Shown here: positions 53,944 to 62,927 of the stretch, in pieces
Position numbering within the stretch: position 1 is the first letter of the stretch
How the letters are laid out: each line of letters opens with the position of its first letter
Assembly: GCA_023410055.1 (NCBI GenBank)
Contig: JAEYQK010000017.1
Coordinates: 1 to 64,000 of the forward strand
Source of the DNA: Acidobacteriota bacterium
GTDB taxonomy: Bacteria > Acidobacteriota > Terriglobia > Terriglobales > Acidobacteriaceae
Direction of reading: 5' to 3'
Length of the DNA stretch: 64,000 nt
Made by a program: the position numbers and the translations under genes
The notes under the pieces: model-generated
The model's input: the letters and a program-made list of their open reading frames with translations, nothing else
Told to the model about the DNA's origin: nothing
The model's database searches: none

Positions 53944-54534
53944 TCAGGTCCGCGATCTCTGGTCGCCCATGCAAGCTGAGTTGAATTGCATGGGCGATCA
54001 TTGCCTTCCCGCAGTAACACTCAATCTTAGCCGGAATGGCACCAACCCCAATACAGCGCCGTGGCGAAACCGCTCATGGGTCGGGCGATGTGGGTTTGCC
54101 CTGAAGCGGTCATCTTCCGCGCGAGAAGCAGTGCCTTTGCCGCCGGCGGTGCTGGATCGGTCGGCCCGAACAACTTCGGCGCCAGAGTCGATTGGTTACG
54201 AACGTTTGCTTCCGCAGCCTCTCTGTATTGACATTCAGCAACTCCGAAATCTACCATCATTTTTCCGCTTCTTCTTGAAATTGCGCGGTGAGTGAAAGCC
54301 GCTTCTGCAGCGAAACAGGGCGAGCCTTGCTGTGTGCCAGAGTTGTATTCGCCTCTTCAAATCAGATGTCCCCGCACTACGGCCTTCGCTCGCTAGTCCG
54401 CAGCGCGTTACAGCCGTGGGGAAAGACGATTCGTTTCGTCTGAGATAGCTGCATTGCGTTCATCTCTAATTCGCGCACAGTACGAAGCAGTTTTGTAGAG
54501 GACCTCGCAGTCCATCCTTGAGTTGGAGCATGTC
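53944..54534. other. Non-coding gap between the two surface-protein modules
   Basis: 591 bases. The first part carries the terminator-like hairpin. Short frames on both strands (for example around 54027-54260) show no family resemblance or ribosome sites. No clear promoter for the second giant gene could be fixed. Confidence 0.5.
53963..53997 (+). terminator. Terminator-like hairpin after the first beta-barrel gene
   Basis: TCGCCCATGCAA (53963-53974) pairs perfectly over 12 bp with TTGCATGGGCGA (53986-53997), with an 11-base loop, 20 bases after the stop. A G-T and a G-C pair can extend it. There is no long T-run after it, so it may be Rho-assisted or a 3' stabiliser. Confidence 0.6.
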
Positions 54535-57500
54535 GTGAACTGGAACTCATACGAACGGTTGTCCTTGTTGCGGAGTGCTTTCGTAGTAAGTTGCGTCGTG
54601 TCTCAAAGAGCGAACCAAGCAAGCGAACCCAATCAGGAACGAACAGCGCGGTGGTACGCCGGAATACTCGGGATGCGCGGACTGTTGTGTGTGCTGCTGC
54701 TGGCGCTTGCTCCTGGGGGACTGCTGGCGCAGACCCTCGTCAAGAATCTCGCAACGGGGAATAACCCTCGCTCACTTGCGGTGAACCCGGTCACCAACAA
54801 GATCTACATTGCAAATTACAGCGGCAATAACGTGACTGTGATCGACGGGGCTACGAATGCCACCACAACCGTTGCAACCGGAACCACTCCCAGTGCGGTC
54901 GCGGTGAACCCGCTCACCAACAAGATATACGTCGTCAACAACGGCAGCAACAACGTGACCGTGATCGACGGCGCAACGAATGCGACCTCAACCGTTCCTG
55001 TCGCGACCTATCCTACCGCCGTTGCGGTAAACCCCGTCACCAACAAAATCTACATCGGCTTTGGCAACAATATTGTCACCAGCGTGACCGTGATTGACGG
55101 GGAGACTAACGCCACGAGGACTGTTGCTACCGGGCACGCCCCTCATGCACTCGCGGTGGACGTCATCCACAACAAGATCTACACCGCCAACTATTACAGT
55201 GCAAGCGTGACAGTGATTGACGGATCCAAGAACACGACTCAGACCGTCGGTGTGGGGCAGAATCCTATTGCGATTGTTGTAAACCCGGTGACCAATAAAA
55301 TCTACGTCGCCAACTCGATGTCAGCTGACGTGACGGTGATCGACGGAGCCACGAGGGCGACCTCAGCGGTTAGTATCCCGGAGTATCCTGGGGCCATCGC
55401 TGTAAATTCGGTGACGAACACCGTCTACGTTGCCACCGACAAGGTGGTCGTCATCGACGGAGCCACCAACACGACAAAGCTCCTTACCGATCCTGGGGCG
55501 AACCGGCCTTACGCTGTTGCGGTAAATCCGGTGACTAACAAGATCTACGTAGCCAATAGGGCCAGCAGTACCGTGACGGTGGTCGATGGAGGAGCGAATG
55601 GAACCTCAACCTTTCCTGCCGGGACCAACCCTCGTGCGATTGCAGCGAACCCAGCGACGAACAGAACATATGTCGCAAATTACGGCAGCAACAACGTGAC
55701 CGTGACCGACGGAGCCACGAACGCGACGGCTACTGTTACCGTCGGCAACAGCCCTCGCTCGGTAGCCGTGAACCCGGTGACTGGAAAGATTTATGTCGCA
55801 AATTACGGCAGTAACAACATCACCGTGATCGACGGCGCCACCAATGCGACCACACCTGTCCCCGTTGGAACTAGTCCTTACGCCGTTGCGATAAACCCGG
55901 TCACTAATAAGATCTACGCTGCAAATTACGGCAGCAACAACGTCACCGTGATCGACGGAACCAACAATTCCAGCACAACCGTTGCTGTCGGAACTAGTCC
56001 GTACGCGGTTGCGGTAAACCCGATTACCAATAAGATCTACGTCGCCAATTACGGTAGCAACAACGTGACTGTGATCGATGGGGCCAGCAACGCGACGACG
56101 ACCGTTCTTGCCGGAACCAAACCCTCTGCGGTTGCGGTGAATCCGAAGACCAACAAGATTTACGTTGCCAACAACGGCAGCAACAGCGTGACCGTGATCA
56201 ATGGGGCCACCAACGCGACCACCACCGTTCTTGCCGGGACCAAACCCACTGCGGTTGCGGTGAATCCTGTGACCAACCAGATTTACGTTGCCAACAACGG
56301 CAGCAGCAGCGTGACCGTGATCAATGGGAGCACCAATACGACCACAATCGTCGCTGCTGGAACCAACCCTGGCAGTGTTGCAGTGAACCAGACAACCAAC
56401 AAGGTTTACGTTGCTAACAGCGGCAGTAACGACGTGACCGTGATCGATGGAGCCACCAACGCGACCACCACCATTGCTGCCGGGAGTAGTCCTGACTCGG
56501 TTGAGGTCAATCCAGTGACCAACAAGGTTTACGTCACCAACATGAATGACAACAACGTGGCGGTCATCACGCCGAACGTTGGGCAGAACATTCGATTGAC
56601 GGAAACTGTTTCGGGAGTCAGCGACTCGCAAGAAATTGGTGGCGCTATATTTTCGACTAGCAACGCCAGCCCCTCGTTTACCGCGACAGTCACCAGCAGT
56701 TTTACTCCTAATGCCCCTCCACCCACCGCGCTCTATTACCAGCTCGACACGGCGCAAGGCCCGTGGACGATGGCAATGCCCACCATGGAAGGCCGGTCAA
56801 ATCCCGCTGTATATAACTTTTCCTTAAGCAACGTGCCGCTCGGCGTGCACACCGCGTACGTCTATGCAACTTATGGGATGGAAGGCACTCAGGCGAATTC
56901 TGAGAACACCGGCAACTCACCAGAAGTCAGCAATCTCGGTGCATACGTGTTCGCCGTCCTGCCAGTGCCGACGACAACAGCTCTGACGACGGATACTAAT
57001 CCGCAAAACGCAGGCAGCGCTGTGACTTTGACGGCGTATGTGGCTGCGAACTTCGGTAGCGACGAGCCGACGGGGATGCTGAACTTCTTGGATGGAACCA
57101 CACTGCTGAAACAGTCTACTCTTGACGGCACTGGACACGCGATTTACCAGACCAGCGCACTGGGAGCAGGCAAGCACAACATCGTCGCAAATTACCTTGG
57201 CGGCGGTTCTTACGCTGCCAGTACCAGCGCTGTATTACAGCAGGTAATCGCGGGTCCGCCGGCGAGTATCGCCGTCTATTCCGGTGACCGACAGAGTGGC
57301 GTGCTAAACACGGCCTTTGCGAATCCTCTTGTAGTGCAAGTTACGGACAGCAACGGCAACCCGGTGCTGAATGTGACGGTCACATTCAGCGGCTCAGGGT
57401 TGAGCTTCAGTGACAATGGCGTCGCCAACACGGACAGCAGCGGGCGCGCATCGATAACAGCTACACCCGTCAATCCCGGGTTGCTGGTGGTCAGCGCCAC

Positions 57501-59307
57501 TGTCGGCGGCGTGCCTACTCCAGCGACGTTTAACCTCACACTCCAGCAGACCATCAGCTTTTCACCTGCATCGCCAGTGACCTACGGGGTGTCTCCGATA
57601 ACGCTGGCGGCAACCACAACCTCGGGTCTCCCGGCGACGTTCAGGGTCATCTCGGGCCGTGCAACCGTGAGTGGTAACACCCTGACCCTTAATGGAGCCG
57701 GAGAAGTCGTTATCGAAGCATCCCAGAACGGAAATGGGATTTGGGACGCGGCCAGTCCTGTGAACGCCAGCCTAACGGTTGACCCGGCGGTTCTGACTAT
57801 CACGGCGCAGAATGCAACCAAGAGCTACGGGCGGTCCGCAACGTTTGCGGGAACTGAGTTCACTACCAACGGTTTGCTAAATAGCGATCACGTGACCAGC
57901 GTCACCCTGACCAGTCCAGGGGCGTTGCCCACTGCCGCCGTAAGCGGTTCTCCATATGCGATCGTACCCAGCGCGGCGCTCGGCTCTGGTCTGGAGAATT
58001 ACATCATCACGTACAAGAATGGCAATCTGACGGTGGGCAAGGCATCGGCTTCCGTTTCGCCATCCGCTACGAGCAAGAATTACGGCACATCTGATCCACC
58101 GTTCACGGGCACGTTGACTGGTTTTGTCGCTTCGGACAATGTGACAGCTACGTACACGCGTGCTGCAGGCGAGACGGTGGCAGGCAGTCCCTACGCCATC
58201 AGCGCCACACTAAGCCCGGCCTCGGTGCTTTCGAACTACAACATCGCGTACAACACGGCGAATTTCACCATCACGAAGGCCACCGCCTCCGTGACGCCGA
58301 CAGCAACCAGCAAGACCTATGGTACGAGCGATCCGGTACTGACCGGCACGCTGTCTGGTTTCGTGGCTTCCGACAATGTCACCGCAACCTACGCGCGCAC
58401 GGCGGGCGAGACGGTGGCAGGCAGTCCCTACGCCATCAGCGCCACGCTGAGCCCGGGGTCAGTGTTGGGCAACTACGATGTCAACTACGGCACGGCGGAG
58501 TTCACAATTACGAAAGCGACAACGGCATCCACGCTTCAGACCAGCGCGCCTGCTGTGATGCTTATGAGCAACCTCGTTCTTGCGGCGAAGGTGACCTCCG
58601 CAACCGGAACACCGACTGGTCAGGTGAATTTCATGGATGGCGTCACGCAGCTCGGCAGCGCCGTGTTGGACGGTACGGGAACAGCGACGGTGACTATCAG
58701 CAGCCTCACGGCAGGAATACACAGCCTCACGGCCGTCTATGGCGGTGACTCCAACTTCATCGCCTTCACCTCCGCCCCCGTCGATCAAACTGTGCAGGAC
58801 TTCCAGTTAGCCGTCGCCGGTAGCACGGGGGCAACCGTGCTACCAGGCCGCGTCGCAACGTACCAACTCAAGATAACTCCGACCAACGGTACGACGTTCC
58901 CTGGTGCCATCACTCTGAGCCTGACCGGCTTGCCTGCGGGTGCGACCCACACGATCACGCCGGACACCATCGGCGCCGGCAGTGCTTCGCAGAACATAAC
59001 GATCCAAGTGCAGACTCCCAAACTTGTGGCCGGTCTGCCCAGACATGGTGCGGGCCTGCCGTTGTATGCAGTGGGTCTATTATTGCCGATGTTCGGCATC
59101 GTGCACCTCGGCCGGTCAGGCGTGGACCGGAAGAAGCGTGCAGCTTTGATGCTTTGCCTATTGCTCGCGGTTGGAATCTTGAGCATGTCGGGCTGCGGTG
59201 GAGGATCCGGTTTCCTGAACCAGGCGCCCCAAACTTACAACCTGCAATTGAATGGCACGAGCGGCGCCTTGCAACACTCTGCGACCCTTAGCCTGACGAT
59301 CCAGTAG
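54535..59307 (+). CDS. Giant YVTN-propeller/MBG/Ig-like surface protein with C-terminal transmembrane hairpin
   Basis: About 1590 residues. GTG 54535 sits seven bases after GGAG; ATG 54673, directly before a clean signal peptide (MRGLLCVLLLALAPGGLLAQ), is a realistic alternative. Fifteen YVTN-type blades (consensus NPVTNKIYVANYGSNNVTVIDG) fill about residues 77-680, enough for two seven-bladed propellers. Ig-like domains follow, then two near-identical 79-residue MBG-type repeats and another Ig domain. The C-terminus repeats the design of the first giant protein: TM helix, basic RKK-R, TM helix, SMSGCGGG (Cys1554) and a 36-residue beta-strand tail. The function is probably cell-surface adhesion. 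Confidence 0.85.
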   Translation: MNWNSYERLSLLRSAFVVSCVVSQRANQASEPNQERTARWYAGILGMRGLLCVLLLALAPGGLLAQTLVKNLATGNNPRSLAVNPVTNKIYIANYSGNNVTVIDGATNATTTVATGTTPSAVAVNPLTNKIYVVNNGSNNVTVIDGATNATSTVPVATYPTAVAVNPVTNKIYIGFGNNIVTSVTVIDGETNATRTVATGHAPHALAVDVIHNKIYTANYYSASVTVIDGSKNTTQTVGVGQNPIAIVVNPVTNKIYVANSMSADVTVIDGATRATSAVSIPEYPGAIAVNSVTNTVYVATDKVVVIDGATNTTKLLTDPGANRPYAVAVNPVTNKIYVANRASSTVTVVDGGANGTSTFPAGTNPRAIAANPATNRTYVANYGSNNVTVTDGATNATATVTVGNSPRSVAVNPVTGKIYVANYGSNNITVIDGATNATTPVPVGTSPYAVAINPVTNKIYAANYGSNNVTVIDGTNNSSTTVAVGTSPYAVAVNPITNKIYVANYGSNNVTVIDGASNATTTVLAGTKPSAVAVNPKTNKIYVANNGSNSVTVINGATNATTTVLAGTKPTAVAVNPVTNQIYVANNGSSSVTVINGSTNTTTIVAAGTNPGSVAVNQTTNKVYVANSGSNDVTVIDGATNATTTIAAGSSPDSVEVNPVTNKVYVTNMNDNNVAVITPNVGQNIRLTETVSGVSDSQEIGGAIFSTSNASPSFTATVTSSFTPNAPPPTALYYQLDTAQGPWTMAMPTMEGRSNPAVYNFSLSNVPLGVHTAYVYATYGMEGTQANSENTGNSPEVSNLGAYVFAVLPVPTTTALTTDTNPQNAGSAVTLTAYVAANFGSDEPTGMLNFLDGTTLLKQSTLDGTGHAIYQTSALGAGKHNIVANYLGGGSYAASTSAVLQQVIAGPPASIAVYSGDRQSGVLNTAFANPLVVQVTDSNGNPVLNVTVTFSGSGLSFSDNGVANTDSSGRASITATPVNPGLLVVSATVGGVPTPATFNLTLQQTISFSPASPVTYGVSPITLAATTTSGLPATFRVISGRATVSGNTLTLNGAGEVVIEASQNGNGIWDAASPVNASLTVDPAVLTITAQNATKSYGRSATFAGTEFTTNGLLNSDHVTSVTLTSPGALPTAAVSGSPYAIVPSAALGSGLENYIITYKNGNLTVGKASASVSPSATSKNYGTSDPPFTGTLTGFVASDNVTATYTRAAGETVAGSPYAISATLSPASVLSNYNIAYNTANFTITKATASVTPTATSKTYGTSDPVLTGTLSGFVASDNVTATYARTAGETVAGSPYAISATLSPGSVLGNYDVNYGTAEFTITKATTASTLQTSAPAVMLMSNLVLAAKVTSATGTPTGQVNFMDGVTQLGSAVLDGTGTATVTISSLTAGIHSLTAVYGGDSNFIAFTSAPVDQTVQDFQLAVAGSTGATVLPGRVATYQLKITPTNGTTFPGAITLSLTGLPAGATHTITPDTIGAGSASQNITIQVQTPKLVAGLPRHGAGLPLYAVGLLLPMFGIVHLGRSGVDRKKRAALMLCLLLAVGILSMSGCGGGSGFLNQAPQTYNLQLNGTSGALQHSATLSLTIQ
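54763..56570 (+). repeat. Tandem 120-129-bp coding repeats (15 YVTN blades)
   Basis: The repeats are visible in DNA as recurring GTGACCGTGATCGACGG and AACCCGGTGACCAACAAGAT-type blocks at 120-129-base intervals. They are coding, vary by whole codons and are most alike in the centre (55680-56300). That pattern suggests repeat expansion or recombination inside the gene. Confidence 0.85.
58036..58509 (+). repeat. Two tandem 237-bp coding repeats (MBG-type domains)
   Basis: Units at 58036-58272 and 58273-58509 encode 79 residues each. The core from 58168 and from 58405 is almost identical over more than 40 bases (GAGACGGTGGCAGGCAGTCC and onward). This is a recent in-frame duplication within the giant gene. 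Confidence 0.8.
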
Positions 59308-59321
59308 GAGGAACAATTGTG

Positions 59322-59924
59322 ATGAAGACGAGAATGATAAGCGCGATGCTCGTATGCCTCTGCTGGATCACCCTGAGGCTGGAGGGGCAGGCACAGAATC
59401 CCGCACCCAGCTTCAAGGAAGAGCCGCAGTTCTCGGTCGGATATTTATATCAGGGGTCGCAACCGGCGCTTGGAAATGGCCGCTTCGGAATGAACGGCGG
59501 CCGTGCCGACGTCCTGTTCCCGTTGAGGCGGCACTTTGGGCTGGTTGGAGAATTCAGTGGGGCGCATACCAATAGCGTCCCCGGGGCAGGTACGGGGCTA
59601 ACGTTAGTGACCTACATGGCCGGACCGCGATTCTCGATGCCGCTGCGTCGGGGCGGCGAAGCCCATCCAATCGTCCCATTTGCGCAGCTGTTGCTCGGGG
59701 GTGTTCACGGTAGCGAGGGCCTGTTCCCACACGGTTCAACGATGAGCAACTCAGCGAATTCTTTTGCCATGTCGGCTGGCGGCGGGTTGCAGGTTGGCAT
59801 GAGCCGTCGGCTCTCTCTGCGCCTGGTGCAGGCGGAGTATCTGTACACGCGCCTGCCCAACCTCTTCGACAATTACCAGAACAGCTATCGAATCGGTGCG
59901 GGCCTCGTGTTGAGGTTGCGCTAG
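59322..59924 (+). CDS. Small outer-membrane beta-barrel protein, partner of giant protein 2
   Basis: A 200-residue protein with signal peptide (about residues 1-24, ending GQAQ) and amphipathic beta strands ending AGLVLRLR. ATG 59322 is eight bases after AGGAGGAA. It is paralogous to the 173-residue barrel at 53422 (TYMAGPR, FAMSAGGG, QAEYLYTR). It follows its giant gene by 14 bases, repeating the giant-plus-barrel module. Confidence 0.82.
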   Translation: MKTRMISAMLVCLCWITLRLEGQAQNPAPSFKEEPQFSVGYLYQGSQPALGNGRFGMNGGRADVLFPLRRHFGLVGEFSGAHTNSVPGAGTGLTLVTYMAGPRFSMPLRRGGEAHPIVPFAQLLLGGVHGSEGLFPHGSTMSNSANSFAMSAGGGLQVGMSRRLSLRLVQAEYLYTRLPNLFDNYQNSYRIGAGLVLRLR

Positions 59925-60262
59925 ACATCGTTACTCGAACATTTCAGTTTGAAAGGAGCACCGAGTGCAGCTAGTCCCTTCTTTCAGACAAGAGTGTAGG
60001 CAGATTAGTCATCCCTGGTCGACAAGCGTGGCGTAATCGCCGCTATCGCCCAATGCTTCTAAATGACGGGCAACCCGCAAGCTGCGAGAACGACGTTCTG
60101 AGGAACAGTGCTTGGGTGCGGTGAGCACATCCTCTGATCCGCTGGCACGTGTCCAAGGGTTCAATCGGAACGAAACGAGATCGTCATTCGTGGGGAAAAC
60201 CGCATTTTTACTGGTCTCGATGAAGATTGCCCTTGATCCTCATTCTTATAGGTGCCCCGACT

Positions 60263-60328
60263 GGGTGCCCCAAGCCTCCGCTCTCAACCAAGGCTATTCT
60301 CGAAACCTACACTTGCGCTGGGGCACCC
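60263..60328. repeat. REP-like inverted repeat GGGTGCCCCA/TGGGGCACCC
   Basis: Perfect 10-bp arms at 60263-60272 and 60319-60328 are 46 bases apart, with an additional direct copy of GGTGCCCC at 60251-60258. Such TGGGGCACCC elements look like dispersed intergenic repeats; only one instance is inside this window, so dispersion is not shown here. Confidence 0.45.
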
Positions 60329-60393
60329 ACAAGCGCCGCACCAGGGGCTCAATTGCGAGAGCGCAGGAAAATGTAAGTGATTGAAAGAAGAAA

Positions 60394-60438
<45 letters not shown>

Positions 60439-60513
60439 ATCTGCAAGGAAAATCTCTAAGTGCTTCGCTTGGTGTCGCTTAGGGGCCTTGAAAAACGTTC
60501 TTTCTCCTCCCCG

Positions 60514-60535
60514 GTTGTACCGAAGTTGTACCGAA
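60514..60535. repeat. Tandem 11-bp repeat beside the tRNA fragment
   Basis: GTTGTACCGAA occurs twice in direct succession (60514-60524 and 60525-60535), about 75 bases from the attachment fragment. Direct repeats of this size near an att core can be integrase arm-binding sites. In one frame the copies could also be the last codons of an eroded gene (EVVPKR, stop). Confidence 0.5.
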
Positions 60536-60538
60536 ACG

Positions 60539-61741
60539 CTAGTTCTCGTTGCCTGGAAGGCTACATATGCTCGTAGGCCACGATGATGCTGACCGCATGC
60601 TTGCGAAAGGGCTCAACGCCTGCTCAATGTCCGCGATCAAGTCTTCTGCATCTTCGATTCCCACCGACAGCCTGACAAGGTCATCTGGTAGTTCACGGAT
60701 TGCTCGCACTTCTAGTGGAACACTGGAATGAGACATCGAGCCCGGCAAGCTGATTGTCGAATGAATGCTCCCGAAACTCACGCAAGTATGAAAAAGTCGG
60801 GTTCGTTCGACAATCGCAAGCGAAACCTCAACTGAACCCGTCGTGAAACCAAGAACAGCTCCCGATCCACGTGCCTGTCGCCGTTGCAATTCGTAACCCG
60901 CTGAATTCGCCATGCCTGGATATAGGACTCTGGTTATCTGCGGATGCTGCGACAGGAACCCTGCAATGACTGCCGCATTCTTCTGCTGACAATCCAGCCT
61001 AAGCTTTAGCGTTTTCAAGCCGCGCAGTAGCAGAAACGAATCAAAGGGACCAAGAGCCGTGCCTTCGGCATTCTGCAAGAAGTAGATCTGCTCGGCCAGT
61101 TCCTCATCCTTCACAACGATCACCCCGGCCGTAACGTCGCTATGGCCACACAAGAATTTCGTTGCCGAATGAATAACGATGTCGGCGCCGAAATCGAGTG
61201 GATTCTGCAGGTATGGAGACATTGTGCTGCTATCGACGCACAAGAGAGTCTTGTATCCTCGGGCGAGCCCGGCGAGTTTCTCCAGGTCGATCACGCGCAA
61301 TAGCGGGTTCGTCGGCGACTCGACAAAAACCATCTTTGTTCGACTGCTGAACTGAGATTCGAACTCCCGCAAGTCGGTCGCGTCAGCATAGCGAACAGCT
61401 ACACCGCTTCGTTCCAGCACTTTGGAAAAAAGGCGGCACGTGCCCCCATAAAGATCACTGTCGACGAGAATTTCATCGCCAGTCCGCAAGAGACGGGAAA
61501 CGGTGCTGATCGCCGCCATTCCACTGGAAAAACAGAAGCCACGCACACCGTGTTCGAGCCTGGCCAGCTGATTCTCAAGAACGCGACGTGTCGGATTGCC
61601 GCTGCGCGAGTAGTCGTACTCGCCGAAGCTATCCGCATGCTCTTGCTCGAACGTCGCCGTCTGGTAGATCGGCGTAGCCATCGGGCGAAACGGATCACCC
61701 GGTGCAGCACTAAAGTTGACAAGCTGGCTGGCAAACTTCAT
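60539..61741 (-). CDS. PLP-dependent transsulfuration enzyme 2 (cystathionine gamma-synthase/lyase family)
   Basis: A 400-residue Cys/Met-metabolism enzyme of the fold-type I PLP family. The PLP lysine is in HSATKFLCGHSD, phosphate contacts are in SSGMAAIS, and Tyr/Arg of the neighbouring subunit are in YDYSRSGNPTRR. ATG 61741 is eight bases after AAAGGAG; the ATG at 61747 is too close to it. The start lies inside the upstream gene (32-base overlap), so translation is coupled. Whether it is a synthase, lyase or sulfhydrylase cannot be decided from sequence; pairing with a second paralog suggests opposite or successive steps of transsulfuration. Confidence 0.9.
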   Translation of the reverse strand: MKFASQLVNFSAAPGDPFRPMATPIYQTATFEQEHADSFGEYDYSRSGNPTRRVLENQLARLEHGVRGFCFSSGMAAISTVSRLLRTGDEILVDSDLYGGTCRLFSKVLERSGVAVRYADATDLREFESQFSSRTKMVFVESPTNPLLRVIDLEKLAGLARGYKTLLCVDSSTMSPYLQNPLDFGADIVIHSATKFLCGHSDVTAGVIVVKDEELAEQIYFLQNAEGTALGPFDSFLLLRGLKTLKLRLDCQQKNAAVIAGFLSQHPQITRVLYPGMANSAGYELQRRQARGSGAVLGFTTGSVEVSLAIVERTRLFHTCVSFGSIHSTISLPGSMSHSSVPLEVRAIRELPDDLVRLSVGIEDAEDLIADIEQALSPFASMRSASSWPTSICSLPGNEN

Positions 61742-62927
61742 CGTCATTGCTCCTTTCGTCTGCTAGCGCAGCGGTAAGCGCTTGATCCAGATCTGCAATG
61801 ATGTCTTCGGGCGACTCCAGCCCGGCGGACACTCGTACCAGACCCTCGGTGATTCCCAATCGATTCCTCGTCTCCACTGGGATATCTGCGTGTGTGGCCG
61901 ATGCGGGGTGTGTAACAAGCGTCTCCACTCCGCCAAGGCTCTCGGCACGGAAGCACAGTTTCAGATTGTTCATCATGCGCCGTGCGGTGCTTGCTCCGGC
62001 CCGCAACTCAAATGAAAGCATTCCACCTGAAGCAGCCTGTTGTCTTTCAGCGAGCGGCTTCTGGGGAAATGAATCCAGCCCGGGATAGTAAACGCGGGAG
62101 ACGGCAGAATGCGTCTCGAGCCACTGTGCGATTGTGTTCGCATTCTCTGAATGGAGCTTCATGCGGAAAGGAAGAGTCTTCAGCCCCCGCAGCGTGAGCC
62201 ATGCGTCGAAAGGAGCTTGGATCGCGCCGATCGTTTTTCGAACAAGTCGAAAGCGCTCAAGTAGTTTCTCGTCGCGAGTCGCGAGCGAGCCCCCCACGGT
62301 GGTGTTGTGCCCCTCGATGTACTTCGTAGTAGAAAGGACCGAGATGTCGGCGCCCAACTCCAATGGACGTTGTAGTAGGGGCGTAAGAAACGTGTTGTCA
62401 ACGGCAACGAGGATACCGCGGTTGCGGCCAATTGCCGCAACACCCGCGATGTCCGTAAGCTTCATCGTCGGATTGCCCGGCGTCTCGATCAGAATGATCT
62501 TTGTCGACGGGCGGATCGCCGACTCTACCGCCCGAAGATCAGACGTATCGACCGAGGAATACTCGACTCCGAGTCCGCTCAGTATCTCGGCGAACAGCCG
62601 AACCGTGCCGCCGTATACCACATCGGAGATAGCGGCATGATCACCGGCTTTCAACACGGAGAGAAAGAGAGTCGTGATCGCCGCCATTCCCGTGCGAAAG
62701 CAAACGGCTGGCGGCGTACCCTCCAGTGCCCCGATCGCCTGCTCTAGTGCGTCGACGGTCGGGTTGGAAACGCGCGAATAGCTGTGCCCCTTATCGACGC
62801 CCACCTGTTCCTGGGCGAATGTCGCAGCCTGGAAAATGGGAAACGCAACGGCTCGGGCATGTGAATCCGGACTGGCACCGCCGTGAATGGCTAACGTAGA
62901 GAAATTGGAACATGAGTCGACAGACAA
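61710..62927 (-). CDS. PLP-dependent transsulfuration enzyme 1 (cystathionine gamma-synthase/lyase family)
   Basis: A 405-residue paralog of the next gene. It shows STLAIHGG near the start, YSRVSNPTVDALE, the cofactor site RTGMAAI and the PLP lysine in STTKYIEGHNTTVGG. Many MetB-like enzymes have the same LSTTKYIxGHxDxxGG pattern. The start is TTG 62927, four bases after GGAGGT; no in-frame ATG is near. That ribosome-binding site can be paired by the loop of the upstream stem (see leader). It is first in a two-gene operon transcribed leftward. Confidence 0.9.
   Translation of the reverse strand: MSVDSCSNFSTLAIHGGASPDSHARAVAFPIFQAATFAQEQVGVDKGHSYSRVSNPTVDALEQAIGALEGTPPAVCFRTGMAAITTLFLSVLKAGDHAAISDVVYGGTVRLFAEILSGLGVEYSSVDTSDLRAVESAIRPSTKIILIETPGNPTMKLTDIAGVAAIGRNRGILVAVDNTFLTPLLQRPLELGADISVLSTTKYIEGHNTTVGGSLATRDEKLLERFRLVRKTIGAIQAPFDAWLTLRGLKTLPFRMKLHSENANTIAQWLETHSAVSRVYYPGLDSFPQKPLAERQQAASGGMLSFELRAGASTARRMMNNLKLCFRAESLGGVETLVTHPASATHADIPVETRNRLGITEGLVRVSAGLESPEDIIADLDQALTAALADERSNDDEVCQPACQL

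Noticed and set aside
53969..54295. 108-codon frame after the first beta-barrel gene (and an opposite-strand 77-codon frame)
   Set aside because: It begins inside the terminator-like hairpin, has no ribosome site, and neither strand shows a domain or secretion signal.
54763..56570. Regular DNA repeats resembling a CRISPR or satellite array
   Set aside because: The period is 120-129 bases, an in-frame multiple of three, there are no short identical repeats with unique spacers, and the translation is a run of YVTN beta-propeller blades.
60112..60384. 90-codon plus-strand frame in the gap
   Set aside because: No ribosome-binding site or recognisable domain, and it covers an inverted repeat; it is probably chance.
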